Assembly (NCBI GenBank): GCA_023408315.1
Contig: JAEYKI010000001.1
Location: forward strand, 124,001-188,000
DNA length: 64,000 nucleotides
From: Bacillota bacterium
Lineage (GTDB): Bacteria > Bacillota > Clostridia > Christensenellales > Christensenellaceae
Reading direction: 5' to 3'
Shown: piece by piece, positions 16,679-25,327 of the stretch
How positions within the stretch are numbered: the stretch's first letter is position 1
How the letters are laid out: each line of letters begins with the position of its first letter
Notes under the pieces: generated by a model
Seen by the model: only the letters and a program-made list of their open reading frames with translations
Database searches by the model: none
Told to the model about the DNA's origin: nothing
Position numbers and translations under genes: made by a program

Positions 16679-17172
16679 TTTACCTGCTTTCTTTCAGTAT
16701 ATATTGGTGATCCAATAAAAGACATATGTCTGCTTAATCCATCCGCTTGCCTCAAAATTCTTTTAAGCGGCATTATTGTAGCATTTTACCGTGTTTATTC
16801 TTTAATTAATAAAAAACAAAATTTATTTTAAAATTCTTTTTCGTTTAAATTCTTTTAGCATAATAAATTATACCATAGTAATAAATAAAATCAACATTTT
16901 TTATTGATTTATTATTCTTTAATTTCGTTTGCTATCTATTCTGGTAATAATTTCTCATATGTTATCATTTTAATAAGCAATAAAACGCATTATTTGGTAC
17001 TGTTTTGGCAAAAAAGCAAGAAATAACGAAACCGGCTCGCCTATTTGGCTCCGTTTACTTCCATTTGCTCAGATAAACCGCTAATATCAGAAAGGCATCC
17101 GGTTCCTCTTCCGGGCTGCTTTGAACATTTGGTAATTGTTTATTGTCGTTTATTGAGAAAACGCTTATTCTT
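16679..17172. other. long AT-rich gene-free region between the importer operon and tex
   Basis: These 494 bases hold the importer promoter (16867-16894), an imperfect palindrome around its -35 box (about 16880-16917), and the 3' end of the tex transcript. I see no coding sequence with a ribosome binding site and no clear riboswitch. A weak hairpin CCGG/CCGG at about 17098-17117 is all I find as a tex terminator. Confidence 0.6.
16867..16894 (-). promoter_or_regulatory. promoter of the ribose-type importer operon
   Basis: On the minus strand, TTGATT (16889-16894), a 16-base spacer, and a perfect TATAAT (16867-16872) with an extended TGG just before it. An imperfect AT-rich palindrome overlaps the -35 box and could be an operator. 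Confidence 0.75.
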
Positions 17173-19320
17173 TCACACGCGTTTTTCTTTCATAGTCAAC
17201 GAAATCCGCCCCTTCTTTTGGTCTACATCCAGCACCCATACGCAAACAATATCACCCACCCTGGAAACCTCGGACGGATGTTTGATATACCTGTCCGCCA
17301 TCTCAGAAATATGCACCAGCCCGTCCTGGTGCACGCCAATGTCTACAAACACCCCAAAATCCACAACGTTGCGCACAGTGCCCGTAATCTCCATGCCCGG
17401 CTTTAAATCCTCCATGCCAAGCACGTCGGTCCGCAAAAGGGGCGGCGGAAGTTCGTCGCGCACGTCACGGCCCGGTTTTTTAAGCTCCGCCAATATATCG
17501 CGCAGGGTTGGCACGCCCATTCCGCATGCCTGGGCCGTTTTTTCTTCCCCCGCTTCCTTTATTTTTTTAACCAGCTCATCCACCCCCGCCGGATTCATAT
17601 CCGCCTCCAGGCCGAATAATCCCAGCAGCTTTTTAACCGCTCCGTAAGACTCCGGATGCACGGATGTATTGTCCAGAAAATCCTGCCCGCCGGGAATACG
17701 CATAAAACCCGCGCTCTGCTCAAATGCCTTGGGTCCCATGCGCGGCACGTCCCTAAACTGGGCGCGGTTTTTAAAAGCGCCCTTTTGATTGCGGTATTGC
17801 ACAATATTCTGCGCAAGCGAAGCGTTCAGGCCGGAGATATAAGAAAGCAGCGAAGCGGAAGCTGTGTTCACATCTACCCCCACGGTATTCACGCAGCTCT
17901 CCACCACCCCAAACAGAGCGGAGTCCAGGGCGGCGCCCGGCATATCGTGCTGGTACTGACCTACGCCGATGGATTTGGGATCTATCTTTACCAGCTCGGC
18001 CAACGGGTCCTGCAATCGCCTCGCAATAGAAACCGCGCTCCTAAGCGACACATCCATCTCCGGAAATTCTTTTGCGCCCAGTTTGGAAGCCGAATATACG
18101 GAAGCCCCCGCCTCGTTTACTACCATATAGCTCAGGCCCGGAATCTCTTTGGTAAGCTCGGCCACAAAAATCTCCGATTCCTTGGAAGCCGTCCCGTTGC
18201 CAATGGCAATACAGGCAACGCCGTGCTTTTGTATCAGCGCCTTTAATTTCGCCCTTGCCTCCTCCTGCCTGTTCTGGGGAGGCGTGGGGTATACCACCGT
18301 GGTATCCAGCAGCTTGCCCGTCTGGTCCACAACCGCTATCTTGCAGCCAGTGCGGTACGCGGGGTCAAACCCCAGGGTAACCTTGTTTTTTACAGGCGGC
18401 TGCAAAAGCAGGGGCTTTAGGTTGAGCGCAAACGTGCTGATCGCCCCGGCCGATGCGTTTTCGGTCATCTCGCTTCTAATCTCCCGCTCCAGGGAAGGCC
18501 AGAGAAGCCTGTCCCAGGAATCCTCCACCGCGGCGGCAGCGCAGTCCGTTGTAACGCTGTGTTCCTTTATATAATCCGCGCGCATGGCCTTCAGCACAAC
18601 CTCGTCCGGCACAGCTATGCCCGCTTTCAAAAAGCCTTCCTTCTCCCCCCGGTTAATTGCCAGAATGCGGTGCCCCGGCAATTGTCCCAGGTTCTGTGAA
18701 AAATCATAATACGTTTTGTATACGGAATCCTCTTCCTTTGCGGCCTTCACTTCCAGCACGCCATTTTTCCAGGCGATGGCGCGCAAAACCCTGCGCAGGT
18801 TCGCGTCGTCCGATATCCGCTCCGCCAGTATGTCCTGCGCGCCCGCCACAGCCTCTTCCCAGGTGTTCACGGATTTTTCCGGGTCCATGTACGGGGCGGC
18901 CAGATCTGCAAGGCTGCCTTTTTTAATATTCTGTGCAATCAGGATATCGGCAAGCGGTTCCAGGCCTTTCTCTTTCGCAATGGTTGCCCGTGTGCGCCGT
19001 TTGGGCTTAAAGGGACGGTATATGTCCTCCACTTCCACCAGGGTGGCCGCGCCGTAAAGCGCTGCCGCAATTTCCTCCGTCAGCTTGCCCTGTTCCTCTA
19101 TGCTCTGCTTAACCTGCGCCTTGCGCTCTTCCAGGCCGCGCAGATACGCCAGCCTCTCGCCAAACTCCCGCAGCACCTGGTCGTCGCAGGAGCCGGTCCT
19201 CTCCTTGCGGTACCGCGCAATAAAAGGAATGGTGTTCCCCTCGTCTATCAAATCAATTATGTTCTGGCTAAATTCCGGTTTTATGGCGAACTCGCGCGCC
19301 AGTTGCTGTGCTAATTCCAT
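17173..19320 (-). CDS. tex: Tex-family RNA-binding protein
   Basis: A 715-residue protein of the conserved Tex family, thought to act in transcription and RNA handling. Order of domains: Tex N-terminal helical region, a YqgF/RNase-H-like domain around VTLGFDPAYRTGCKIAVVD, helix-hairpin-helix segments (YISGLNASLAQNIV, with RDVPRMGPKAFEQ), and a C-terminal S1 domain from GTVRNVVDFGVFVDIG to the end. I chose ATG at 19320: GGGAG lies just upstream, and the 47 extra residues of the longer frame look non-coding. It has its own promoter and appears monocistronic. Confidence 0.95.
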   Translation of the reverse strand: MELAQQLAREFAIKPEFSQNIIDLIDEGNTIPFIARYRKERTGSCDDQVLREFGERLAYLRGLEERKAQVKQSIEEQGKLTEEIAAALYGAATLVEVEDIYRPFKPKRRTRATIAKEKGLEPLADILIAQNIKKGSLADLAAPYMDPEKSVNTWEEAVAGAQDILAERISDDANLRRVLRAIAWKNGVLEVKAAKEEDSVYKTYYDFSQNLGQLPGHRILAINRGEKEGFLKAGIAVPDEVVLKAMRADYIKEHSVTTDCAAAAVEDSWDRLLWPSLEREIRSEMTENASAGAISTFALNLKPLLLQPPVKNKVTLGFDPAYRTGCKIAVVDQTGKLLDTTVVYPTPPQNRQEEARAKLKALIQKHGVACIAIGNGTASKESEIFVAELTKEIPGLSYMVVNEAGASVYSASKLGAKEFPEMDVSLRSAVSIARRLQDPLAELVKIDPKSIGVGQYQHDMPGAALDSALFGVVESCVNTVGVDVNTASASLLSYISGLNASLAQNIVQYRNQKGAFKNRAQFRDVPRMGPKAFEQSAGFMRIPGGQDFLDNTSVHPESYGAVKKLLGLFGLEADMNPAGVDELVKKIKEAGEEKTAQACGMGVPTLRDILAELKKPGRDVRDELPPPLLRTDVLGMEDLKPGMEITGTVRNVVDFGVFVDIGVHQDGLVHISEMADRYIKHPSEVSRVGDIVCVWVLDVDQKKGRISLTMKEKRV

Positions 19321-19389
19321 ATATTCTCCCGTATTGTATTGAGCTTTAGTAAAAATGGATTGCGCATGCGGCTGCATCCGCCTTATAGT

Positions 19390-19418
19390 AGGATACCCAT
19401 TGCAGGGTTGTAAGTCAA
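19390..19418 (-). promoter_or_regulatory. probable tex promoter
   Basis: TTGACT (19413-19418), a 17-base spacer and TATCCT (19390-19395) on the minus strand, about 70 bases before the tex start codon. Confidence 0.55.
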
Positions 19419-19465
19419 GAGGGTTGTCGCCTGTATTTGGCTCCCGGTAAAAGCCGCACACATGT

Positions 19466-19500
19466 TTAAAAAGGCCCGCAAACGAATTGCAAGGCCTTTG
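19466..19500 (-). terminator. terminator of the chemoreceptor gene
   Basis: On the minus strand AAAGGCC pairs with GGCCTTT (arms 19493-19499 and 19470-19476), with additional pairing inside the loop and a following T tract, about 50 bases past the chemoreceptor stop codon. Confidence 0.75.
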
Positions 19501-19548
19501 CGGCGCGGCAAGGACTCAGCCCGCCGCCTTAATTTCCTTTTTACAGCT

Positions 19549-21867
19549 TTATTCCACGTGAGCCTCTTGCGCCTCCGGGCGCTCTTCTTCTGCCTCCTGC
19601 TTATTTTGCAGCAAAAACAGCCCTATTTTTTCTTTGAGCAGTTCGGCCTGGCCTGAAAGCTCCTGGCTGGAAGCCGCGCCCTGCTGTGCAGAGGAGGCGT
19701 TTACCTCCACCACCCCGGAGAGCTGCGCAATGCCCCCGTGCATTTGCATAATGGCCTTTTGCTGTTCGCCGGATGCGTTCACAATTCTTTCTTCCTGGGC
19801 CTCCGCGTTTTCCGCGGCCAAAACAATCTGCGCGAGCGCTGCCGCGGTTCTGTCCGCAAGCGCGCTGCCTTCGGCCACGTTTTGCATGGTTCCTTCTATC
19901 AGCTCCGCAGTCTCCCGCGCCGCCCTGGCGCTCTTTGCCGCAAGGCTGCGCACTTCTCCGGCCACAACGGCAAAGCCCTTGCCCTGCGTTCCCGCCCGTG
20001 CCGCCTCCACCGCGGCGTTCAGCGCCAGTATGTTTGTTTGGAACGCTATATCGTCTATCACCTTAATGACTTTGGATATGTTCCCGGAAGACTCGCTGAT
20101 CTTCTCCATAGCCACAAGCATTTCCTGCATCTGCCCATTCGCCTGCCCGGCCTCCCGCCGGGATTTTGCCGCCGAGGCTTTGGATTCGTTCGCGTATGCA
20201 ACGTTCCTTTTGGTTTGCTCCGCCACGCCGCCTATGATTCCGGTGAGCTCTTCAATAAAGGCGGCCTGTTTTTCCGCCCCCTGAGATATAGCCTGGTTCA
20301 CAGAAGCCACCTGGTTGCTTCCTTCCAGCACCTGCCCCGCCGCCTGCATAATGTCCGCAAGCACTTCGTTCAATGCGTCCACAGAACGGTTGATTGCGTT
20401 TTTCATCTCCGCGTGGTCGCCCTTGTAATCCCCTTCCACATACAGCCGCAGGTCTTTTTCCGCTATCTGCTGCAAAACCGCGGAAGCCTCTCGCACCGGT
20501 TCCACCATTGCGTCCAGCGTATTGTTAATCCCTTCTATAATCACTTTAAAGCCTCCGGCATGCCTGCCCGCGTCCGCCCTTACGGACAGGCGGCCTTCCA
20601 ACGCGCCTTCAACAAGCGCTTCCACATCTGCTATCAACGCTTTCAGGTTGGCGCGGAACTGTTCTATCGTCGCGTTGGTAATTGCCTTTTTACCCGGAAA
20701 CTGTTTTAGCGGCGCGTCAAAATTTCCCTTGCCAAATTCGGCCACGCATCCAAGAGCGCTCCTGTTATCGGCCAGGTACCCCCCCACCATTTTGTTCACG
20801 CCCGCCGCCATGGTCTGGTACGCCCCGCTAAAATTCTCCAGCGGAATAAAAGCATCCGTGTCTCCCTGGTCATGCCGCGCGGACATACCGTTCATCTCGG
20901 ATATCAGATTCCCGATAGTATCCGTAATTTTTTGTATACTGATCCCCAATACATCCTTGTCCGATTTTATCTGCACATGCAGATCAATCGTTCCATTGGC
21001 AAGCTTGCGGAGATTCTCCGCGTTTTCATAAATATTATCAACCACCCGCTGCAAAGACAAAACGAGCAGATCAATCTCGTTTTGGGTTTGCTTCACCCTA
21101 TCTGGGCGGTTTCGCTTTTTTATCCTGTTTGTTTTTTTTATTTGCTTTTTCCTTTGGGGCTTGCTCTGGCTTAGCCGGATGTCCACGTCTCCCAGCGCAA
21201 GCCGGTTTGCGGCTTCCACCAGCCTGTTGACGGGGCCGGTAATGCCCCTGGTTAACCGGACGGAAAGCAGTATGGTAACAATGCCCGCCGTGCTTGCAAT
21301 GGCAATCAGCATATACACGCCTGTCTCGCCCATACTTTGGTTTTGCAGCATGGCGCTCTCCGCTTCGCTTTGGTTGCTAAGGATAATCAGGCTGATCTGG
21401 TCTTTTATTTTGGAAGCTTTATCCCGCAGGGAAATCTCCTGCCCGTCTATACCGTCCGTTTGGCCTGTCCCCAGCATCTCCGCCAATTGCCGGAGCTGCG
21501 TTATATAATCCGTATACACCGCATACAGCGCGTCTATCTGCGACTGCTCCGCTTCCCCGGTCAGCAGATTCCTGTATTCGGTAAAACCTTCCTGCATCTT
21601 TGCGTCCGTATCCGCAATTGTTTTGGCCAACACCCCCGCTCCCTCTGGCGTAGGATTATCAAACATTGCGGTAAGCTCCGCGCTGCGCAAATTATCGTAC
21701 TTCATCGCCATTTTGCTTAGTGTGGTAATGGCAACCAGGTGCTTTTGAACAATGTCTTTATCCGCGGCCGATATGGCGCTGATAGACGCCAGGCCATAAA
21801 CGGTTATTGAGATAAGCCCAATAACAATTACAAAAAAAGTGGATATTAACTTTCTGCTTATTTTCAT
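19549..21867 (-). CDS. methyl-accepting chemotaxis protein with multiple HAMP-like units
   Basis: A 772-residue chemoreceptor. One membrane helix spans about residues 7-30, a small extracytoplasmic helical domain follows, then a second helix near 195-215, a HAMP domain, further HAMP-like repeats to about 470, and a long signalling coiled coil. The hairpin tip is the classical DDIAFQTNILALNAAVEAAR and continues GKGFAVVAGEVR. The first HAMP unit carries an unusual stretch of about 27 almost purely basic and polar residues (21084-21166). ATG at 21867 follows AGGAG; the frame start at 21900 lacks one. A sigma-D-like promoter precedes it, tying it to motility genes elsewhere. The ligand is unknown. 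Confidence 0.93.
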   Translation of the reverse strand: MKISRKLISTFFVIVIGLISITVYGLASISAISAADKDIVQKHLVAITTLSKMAMKYDNLRSAELTAMFDNPTPEGAGVLAKTIADTDAKMQEGFTEYRNLLTGEAEQSQIDALYAVYTDYITQLRQLAEMLGTGQTDGIDGQEISLRDKASKIKDQISLIILSNQSEAESAMLQNQSMGETGVYMLIAIASTAGIVTILLSVRLTRGITGPVNRLVEAANRLALGDVDIRLSQSKPQRKKQIKKTNRIKKRNRPDRVKQTQNEIDLLVLSLQRVVDNIYENAENLRKLANGTIDLHVQIKSDKDVLGISIQKITDTIGNLISEMNGMSARHDQGDTDAFIPLENFSGAYQTMAAGVNKMVGGYLADNRSALGCVAEFGKGNFDAPLKQFPGKKAITNATIEQFRANLKALIADVEALVEGALEGRLSVRADAGRHAGGFKVIIEGINNTLDAMVEPVREASAVLQQIAEKDLRLYVEGDYKGDHAEMKNAINRSVDALNEVLADIMQAAGQVLEGSNQVASVNQAISQGAEKQAAFIEELTGIIGGVAEQTKRNVAYANESKASAAKSRREAGQANGQMQEMLVAMEKISESSGNISKVIKVIDDIAFQTNILALNAAVEAARAGTQGKGFAVVAGEVRSLAAKSARAARETAELIEGTMQNVAEGSALADRTAAALAQIVLAAENAEAQEERIVNASGEQQKAIMQMHGGIAQLSGVVEVNASSAQQGAASSQELSGQAELLKEKIGLFLLQNKQEAEEERPEAQEAHVE

Positions 21868-21903
21868 TTCTGCCAATCTCCTATGGTGCAAATAGTACAA
21901 ACT

Positions 21904-21934
21904 TTATTTAAACAGCCATTTGGCTGCGTTTAAA
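21904..21934. promoter_or_regulatory. hairpin in the chemoreceptor leader
   Basis: TTTAAACAGCC and GGCTG-c-GTTTAAA form a hairpin with one bulge between the predicted transcription start and the ribosome binding site of the chemoreceptor gene. A role in translation or message stability is possible but not shown. Confidence 0.4.
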
Positions 21935-21949
21935 CAATATTTTAATACA

Positions 21950-21976
21950 TTATCGGCCAAACACCAATGATACTTA
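21950..21976 (-). promoter_or_regulatory. sigma-D (sigma-28) type promoter for the chemoreceptor
   Basis: On the minus strand TAAG (21973-21976), a 15-base spacer, then a perfect GCCGATAA (21950-21957). This matches the flagellar sigma factor consensus TAAA-N15-GCCGATAA except for one base of the -35 box. It lies about 80 bases before the chemoreceptor start codon. Confidence 0.85.
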
Positions 21977-22067
21977 ACAGAGTTAACAACAACTTAACAT
22001 TCTTTTAAAATCAATTTAACCTGACGTATGTGGTTTAAAAACCCCTGTTTCCGTTGGAGCTTTTTTC

Positions 22068-22103
22068 AAAAAAAAACGGCCTTCTTTTTTTTGAGAGGAC
22101 CGC
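22068..22103 (-). terminator. terminator of the P-type ATPase gene
   Basis: On the minus strand CGGTCCT pairs with AGGCCG (one wobble, one mismatch) across an A-rich loop, followed by eight Ts. It starts about 26 bases past the ATPase stop codon. Confidence 0.65.
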
Positions 22104-22128
22104 ATACAGAAATTATACTATTTTTAAT

Positions 22129-24513
22129 TCAAAAAGAGATCTTTGACTTACGGCTTTGAATTGCCGTTCTTTTACTCCTAACTCTGTTATACAATCCCAA
22201 TATGCTTTTTTTCATGGCGTGCTCCAGTATATGCATGATAAGCGGCATGCAGGCCACGCCGGTTATGGTGATTATTAGGCCTGCCATATTCAGGGCGACA
22301 ATATCAAAGAACCACGGCAACGCAAAAACGCAGAGGGCAAAAATACCCAGCGTACATGCCAGTATAATGCTCCTGCTCACTGTAAACGGGCGGGATACCT
22401 TTACAATTACCCAAATGCCCGCAGCCGAGGCCAGCAATACACAAATGGTACTTACCATCGCGTCGTTTAAATGGAACTGCTCCGCCACCGCATTGGCGGC
22501 AATCATGCTGCCCACGGCACAGATGCCGGCGGGAATGGCCTGTGAAAAAACATCCAAAAGAAAACCTTTTTTAATAGGCGTCTCGTTTACTTCAAAAGAC
22601 AGAAAGAACGCCGGAAACCCAATGGTCACAAAGCTGATCATAAACATCTGCACGGGCGTAAACGGATAGTTCATCTGCGGAATCAACAGCGTAAAAACCG
22701 CAAGCAAAAGCGCGTAAACAGTTTTTGTAATAAACAGCGTAGCCACTCTCTGGATATTGTTTACAACCTTCCTGCCCTGCGAGATGATTCTGGGCAGGGC
22801 TGCAAAATCGGAATCCAGCAGCACCAGGTTCGCCACATTTTTAGCCGCGTCGCTCCCCGATCCCATTGCAATGCTGCAGTCCGCTTCCTTGATTGCCGGA
22901 ACATCGTTTACCCCGTCGCCCATCATAGCCACAATTTTTCCGGAGTCTTTTAGCGCGGCTACCATGCTTTTTTTCTGTTCCGGCGTCACACGGCCCAAAA
23001 CGTTGCATGCCAGCACCGCATCGCGTATTTCTTCCCCGCCGCCAAGAACAGACGCGTCCGCGCACCTGATCTCCCGCAACCCGGCCTCCTGCGCCATGTT
23101 GCACACCGTTGCGGGGTCGTCTCCCGAAATAACCTTTATATCCACGCCCTGCGCATACAAATAATCCAGCACAGCCCCCGCGCTCTTGCGCACCATGTCC
23201 TGAAACACCACAAGGCCTGCGCAGGCCATGCCGTCCGGCAGCCCGTATCCTTGTGGCGGCGTTTTACCGTGCGCCACGGCCAGCACGCGGTATCCCTGCC
23301 CGGACAGTTCTTTAATCCGCTCCAGAATCTGCGGGTCTTTCTGCCGGAACAGGCAATCGTATGCGCCAAATGCAATAAAGCCTTTTTCATTCAGGTACGC
23401 CCCGCTGTATTTCCTCTCAGAGCTGAAAGGGATCAGCACGCCCGCCTTTTCAAAGGTAAGGCCGGGGCCAAAATACTCCCGCACGGCGCGAATGGTTGCG
23501 TTATCGTCCTGCGTCGCGCCGCAAAACTGCCGGAGCAATTCCTCCGTATTTTCTTCCTGCAAATCAATGATTTCTTTTAAAGCAATTTTTCCTTCCGTTA
23601 TGGTTCCCGTTTTATCCAGGCAGACAACCTGCGCGCGCGCCATGGTTTCCACACTGTAAAGATCCTGCACCAGCGTTTTTCTATACGCCAAAAGTATAGC
23701 GCTTGTTGCAAGCGATATGCTGGTAAGCAATATCAGCCCCTCCGGTATCATGCCTATCACCGCGGCCACCGTCCTGGAGATGCTGTCGTCAAACCCCGCC
23801 CCCATGGAAGACTGGCGCAGATACATCAGCAGCCCAATAGGAATCACCACATAGCTTACGGACTTTAAAATAATGCCTACGTCCCGGTTCAGCTTGGATT
23901 TCTTTTTTTCAAACACTTTGGCTTCGGCAGTAATCCTGTTTACAAAGCTGTCCGCACCCACGCCGGTCACCAGGGCTTTTCCGTTTCCGGAAACAACAAA
24001 ACTGCCGGAGAAAAGTGTATCCCCGGCTTTTTTTAAAATAATATCCGACTCCCCTGTAACAAGGGATTCGTTTACCTCCAGCGTTCCTTCCTTTAGCGTA
24101 CTGTCCGCGCAGATCTGGTCTCCGCTTTTTAAAACAAGGATATCAGAAAGCACAACATCCCGTATATCAATTTCGTTGATTCTGCCTTCCCTCACCACCT
24201 CGGCTTTTGCCGCGACCATCAGTGAAAGCCTGTCCAGCGTTTTTTTGGAGGCAATCTCCTGAGAAAGGCCTATAACCAGGTTGCCGGCCACCACCAGCAA
24301 AAAAGTAAGATTCTTGTAATCTCCAGTTGCAAAAACAAACACCGCAAGCACCAGGTTCAGGATGTTAAAAAAGGTGAGCAGGTTGTCCCTTAATATCTGC
24401 CTGTACGATTTTGTTTTGGATACAACGCCCCGGTTGGTCTGCCCTGCCGCAACTCTCTCCGCAACCTGCGCTTGCGTAAGGCCAATTCCTGTTTCCCCGC
24501 CATTAGACTCCAA
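22129..24513 (-). CDS. cation-transporting P-type ATPase (CtpE-like)
   Basis: A 794-residue P-type ATPase. Visible in order: paired N-terminal membrane helices (near 45-95), the actuator motif TGES near 155, a helix pair containing GMIPEGLILL (M4, ion site), the phosphorylation motif DKTGTI near 300, the hinge GDGVNDVPAIKEAD near 555, and about six C-terminal helices. The PEGL M4 and the short N-terminus resemble CtpE-type ATPases, reported to move calcium, but ion choice is an inference. No heavy-metal-binding domain or CPx motif. The start is TTG at 24513, seven bases after AAGGAGG. It lies 47 bases downstream of the alarmone synthetase. Confidence 0.9.
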   Translation of the reverse strand: MESNGGETGIGLTQAQVAERVAAGQTNRGVVSKTKSYRQILRDNLLTFFNILNLVLAVFVFATGDYKNLTFLLVVAGNLVIGLSQEIASKKTLDRLSLMVAAKAEVVREGRINEIDIRDVVLSDILVLKSGDQICADSTLKEGTLEVNESLVTGESDIILKKAGDTLFSGSFVVSGNGKALVTGVGADSFVNRITAEAKVFEKKKSKLNRDVGIILKSVSYVVIPIGLLMYLRQSSMGAGFDDSISRTVAAVIGMIPEGLILLTSISLATSAILLAYRKTLVQDLYSVETMARAQVVCLDKTGTITEGKIALKEIIDLQEENTEELLRQFCGATQDDNATIRAVREYFGPGLTFEKAGVLIPFSSERKYSGAYLNEKGFIAFGAYDCLFRQKDPQILERIKELSGQGYRVLAVAHGKTPPQGYGLPDGMACAGLVVFQDMVRKSAGAVLDYLYAQGVDIKVISGDDPATVCNMAQEAGLREIRCADASVLGGGEEIRDAVLACNVLGRVTPEQKKSMVAALKDSGKIVAMMGDGVNDVPAIKEADCSIAMGSGSDAAKNVANLVLLDSDFAALPRIISQGRKVVNNIQRVATLFITKTVYALLLAVFTLLIPQMNYPFTPVQMFMISFVTIGFPAFFLSFEVNETPIKKGFLLDVFSQAIPAGICAVGSMIAANAVAEQFHLNDAMVSTICVLLASAAGIWVIVKVSRPFTVSRSIILACTLGIFALCVFALPWFFDIVALNMAGLIITITGVACMPLIMHILEHAMKKSILGLYNRVRSKRTAIQSRKSKISF

Positions 24514-24560
24514 AAAGCAGCCTCCTTCTGGTTATTTACTCCCGATACCCACGGTGGGTG

Positions 24561-25277
24561 TCAGCGCTGGGCCACTTTCAGCAGCCGCGGCGCGTCCGTT
24601 CCTTCAACACGTTTGCGGGCTTGAAACATTTCGCCCATCTGCGCGTCTATTGCCGCCAGTTTTTTAGAGCAGTCCAGCAGGCTTTCATGTGTTTGCGCGT
24701 CACTTTTTCCTTCCGCCTTATAGCACAGTTCGTGTTCCAGGCTGGCCCACATATCCATGGCAATGGTGCGGATCTGAATTTCAACCGGCACCTGCTCCGT
24801 GCCGTGGCACAACGCAACGGGCGCCAGAACCACCAAATGCATGCTTCTGTACCCGTTTGGCTTTGGATTTTTAATATAGTCCTTTTTTTGCAGCAGCGTT
24901 ATGTCGTCCTGCCTCAGCAAAAGTTCGGCCACGGCGTACACATCCTCCAGATACGGGCATACAATGCGCAGCCCTACCACGTCGAATATATTGCGGGTAA
25001 TATTGCTCAGTGCGCAATCCAAACCTCTTTGTTCCAGTTTGCGCAGTATGCTCCCGGAAGATTTCAGGCGGCAGTCCATATGATGAATGGGATTGTGCTT
25101 CCTTGTCAAGCGAAAATCGCTCTCAAGTATCTCCAGCCTGGTGCTGATTACCCGCATGGCCGCATTATATATATTAAACATCCGCTGCACTTCTATATCG
25201 TTTTCATTGCCTTTATTTGCGCCGCATAAACCGGTTGCGTTAAAATAAAGCTGCCCGGCGCTTTTTTCCATACTCAT
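24561..25277 (-). CDS. small alarmone synthetase / GTP pyrophosphokinase family
   Basis: A 238-residue RelA/SpoT nucleotidyltransferase-domain protein without hydrolase or TGS-ACT domains, so a single-domain small alarmone synthetase that makes (p)ppGpp from ATP and GDP/GTP. Landmarks are DVVGLRIVC, KNPKPNGYRSMHL (substrate-binding loop) and the VEIQIRTIAMDMWASLEH segment with the Glu and Gln of the active site. C-terminal helices probably form the tetramer. It lies 50 bases after the DnaK stop and before the P-type ATPase, on the same strand, which suggests stress-linked co-expression. The Shine-Dalgarno is weak (AGG). Confidence 0.9.
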   Translation of the reverse strand: MSMEKSAGQLYFNATGLCGANKGNENDIEVQRMFNIYNAAMRVISTRLEILESDFRLTRKHNPIHHMDCRLKSSGSILRKLEQRGLDCALSNITRNIFDVVGLRIVCPYLEDVYAVAELLLRQDDITLLQKKDYIKNPKPNGYRSMHLVVLAPVALCHGTEQVPVEIQIRTIAMDMWASLEHELCYKAEGKSDAQTHESLLDCSKKLAAIDAQMGEMFQARKRVEGTDAPRLLKVAQR

Positions 25278-25327
25278 ATCATTTTAACCTGCTTTCCCCG
25301 TAATTTGAACCGCTTTTTTAAAAAATA

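Noticed and set aside
16679..17172. Possible riboswitch or small RNA in the long AT-rich gap
   Set aside because: I found a promoter but no conserved riboswitch core, no strong multi-stem fold and no T-box motif.
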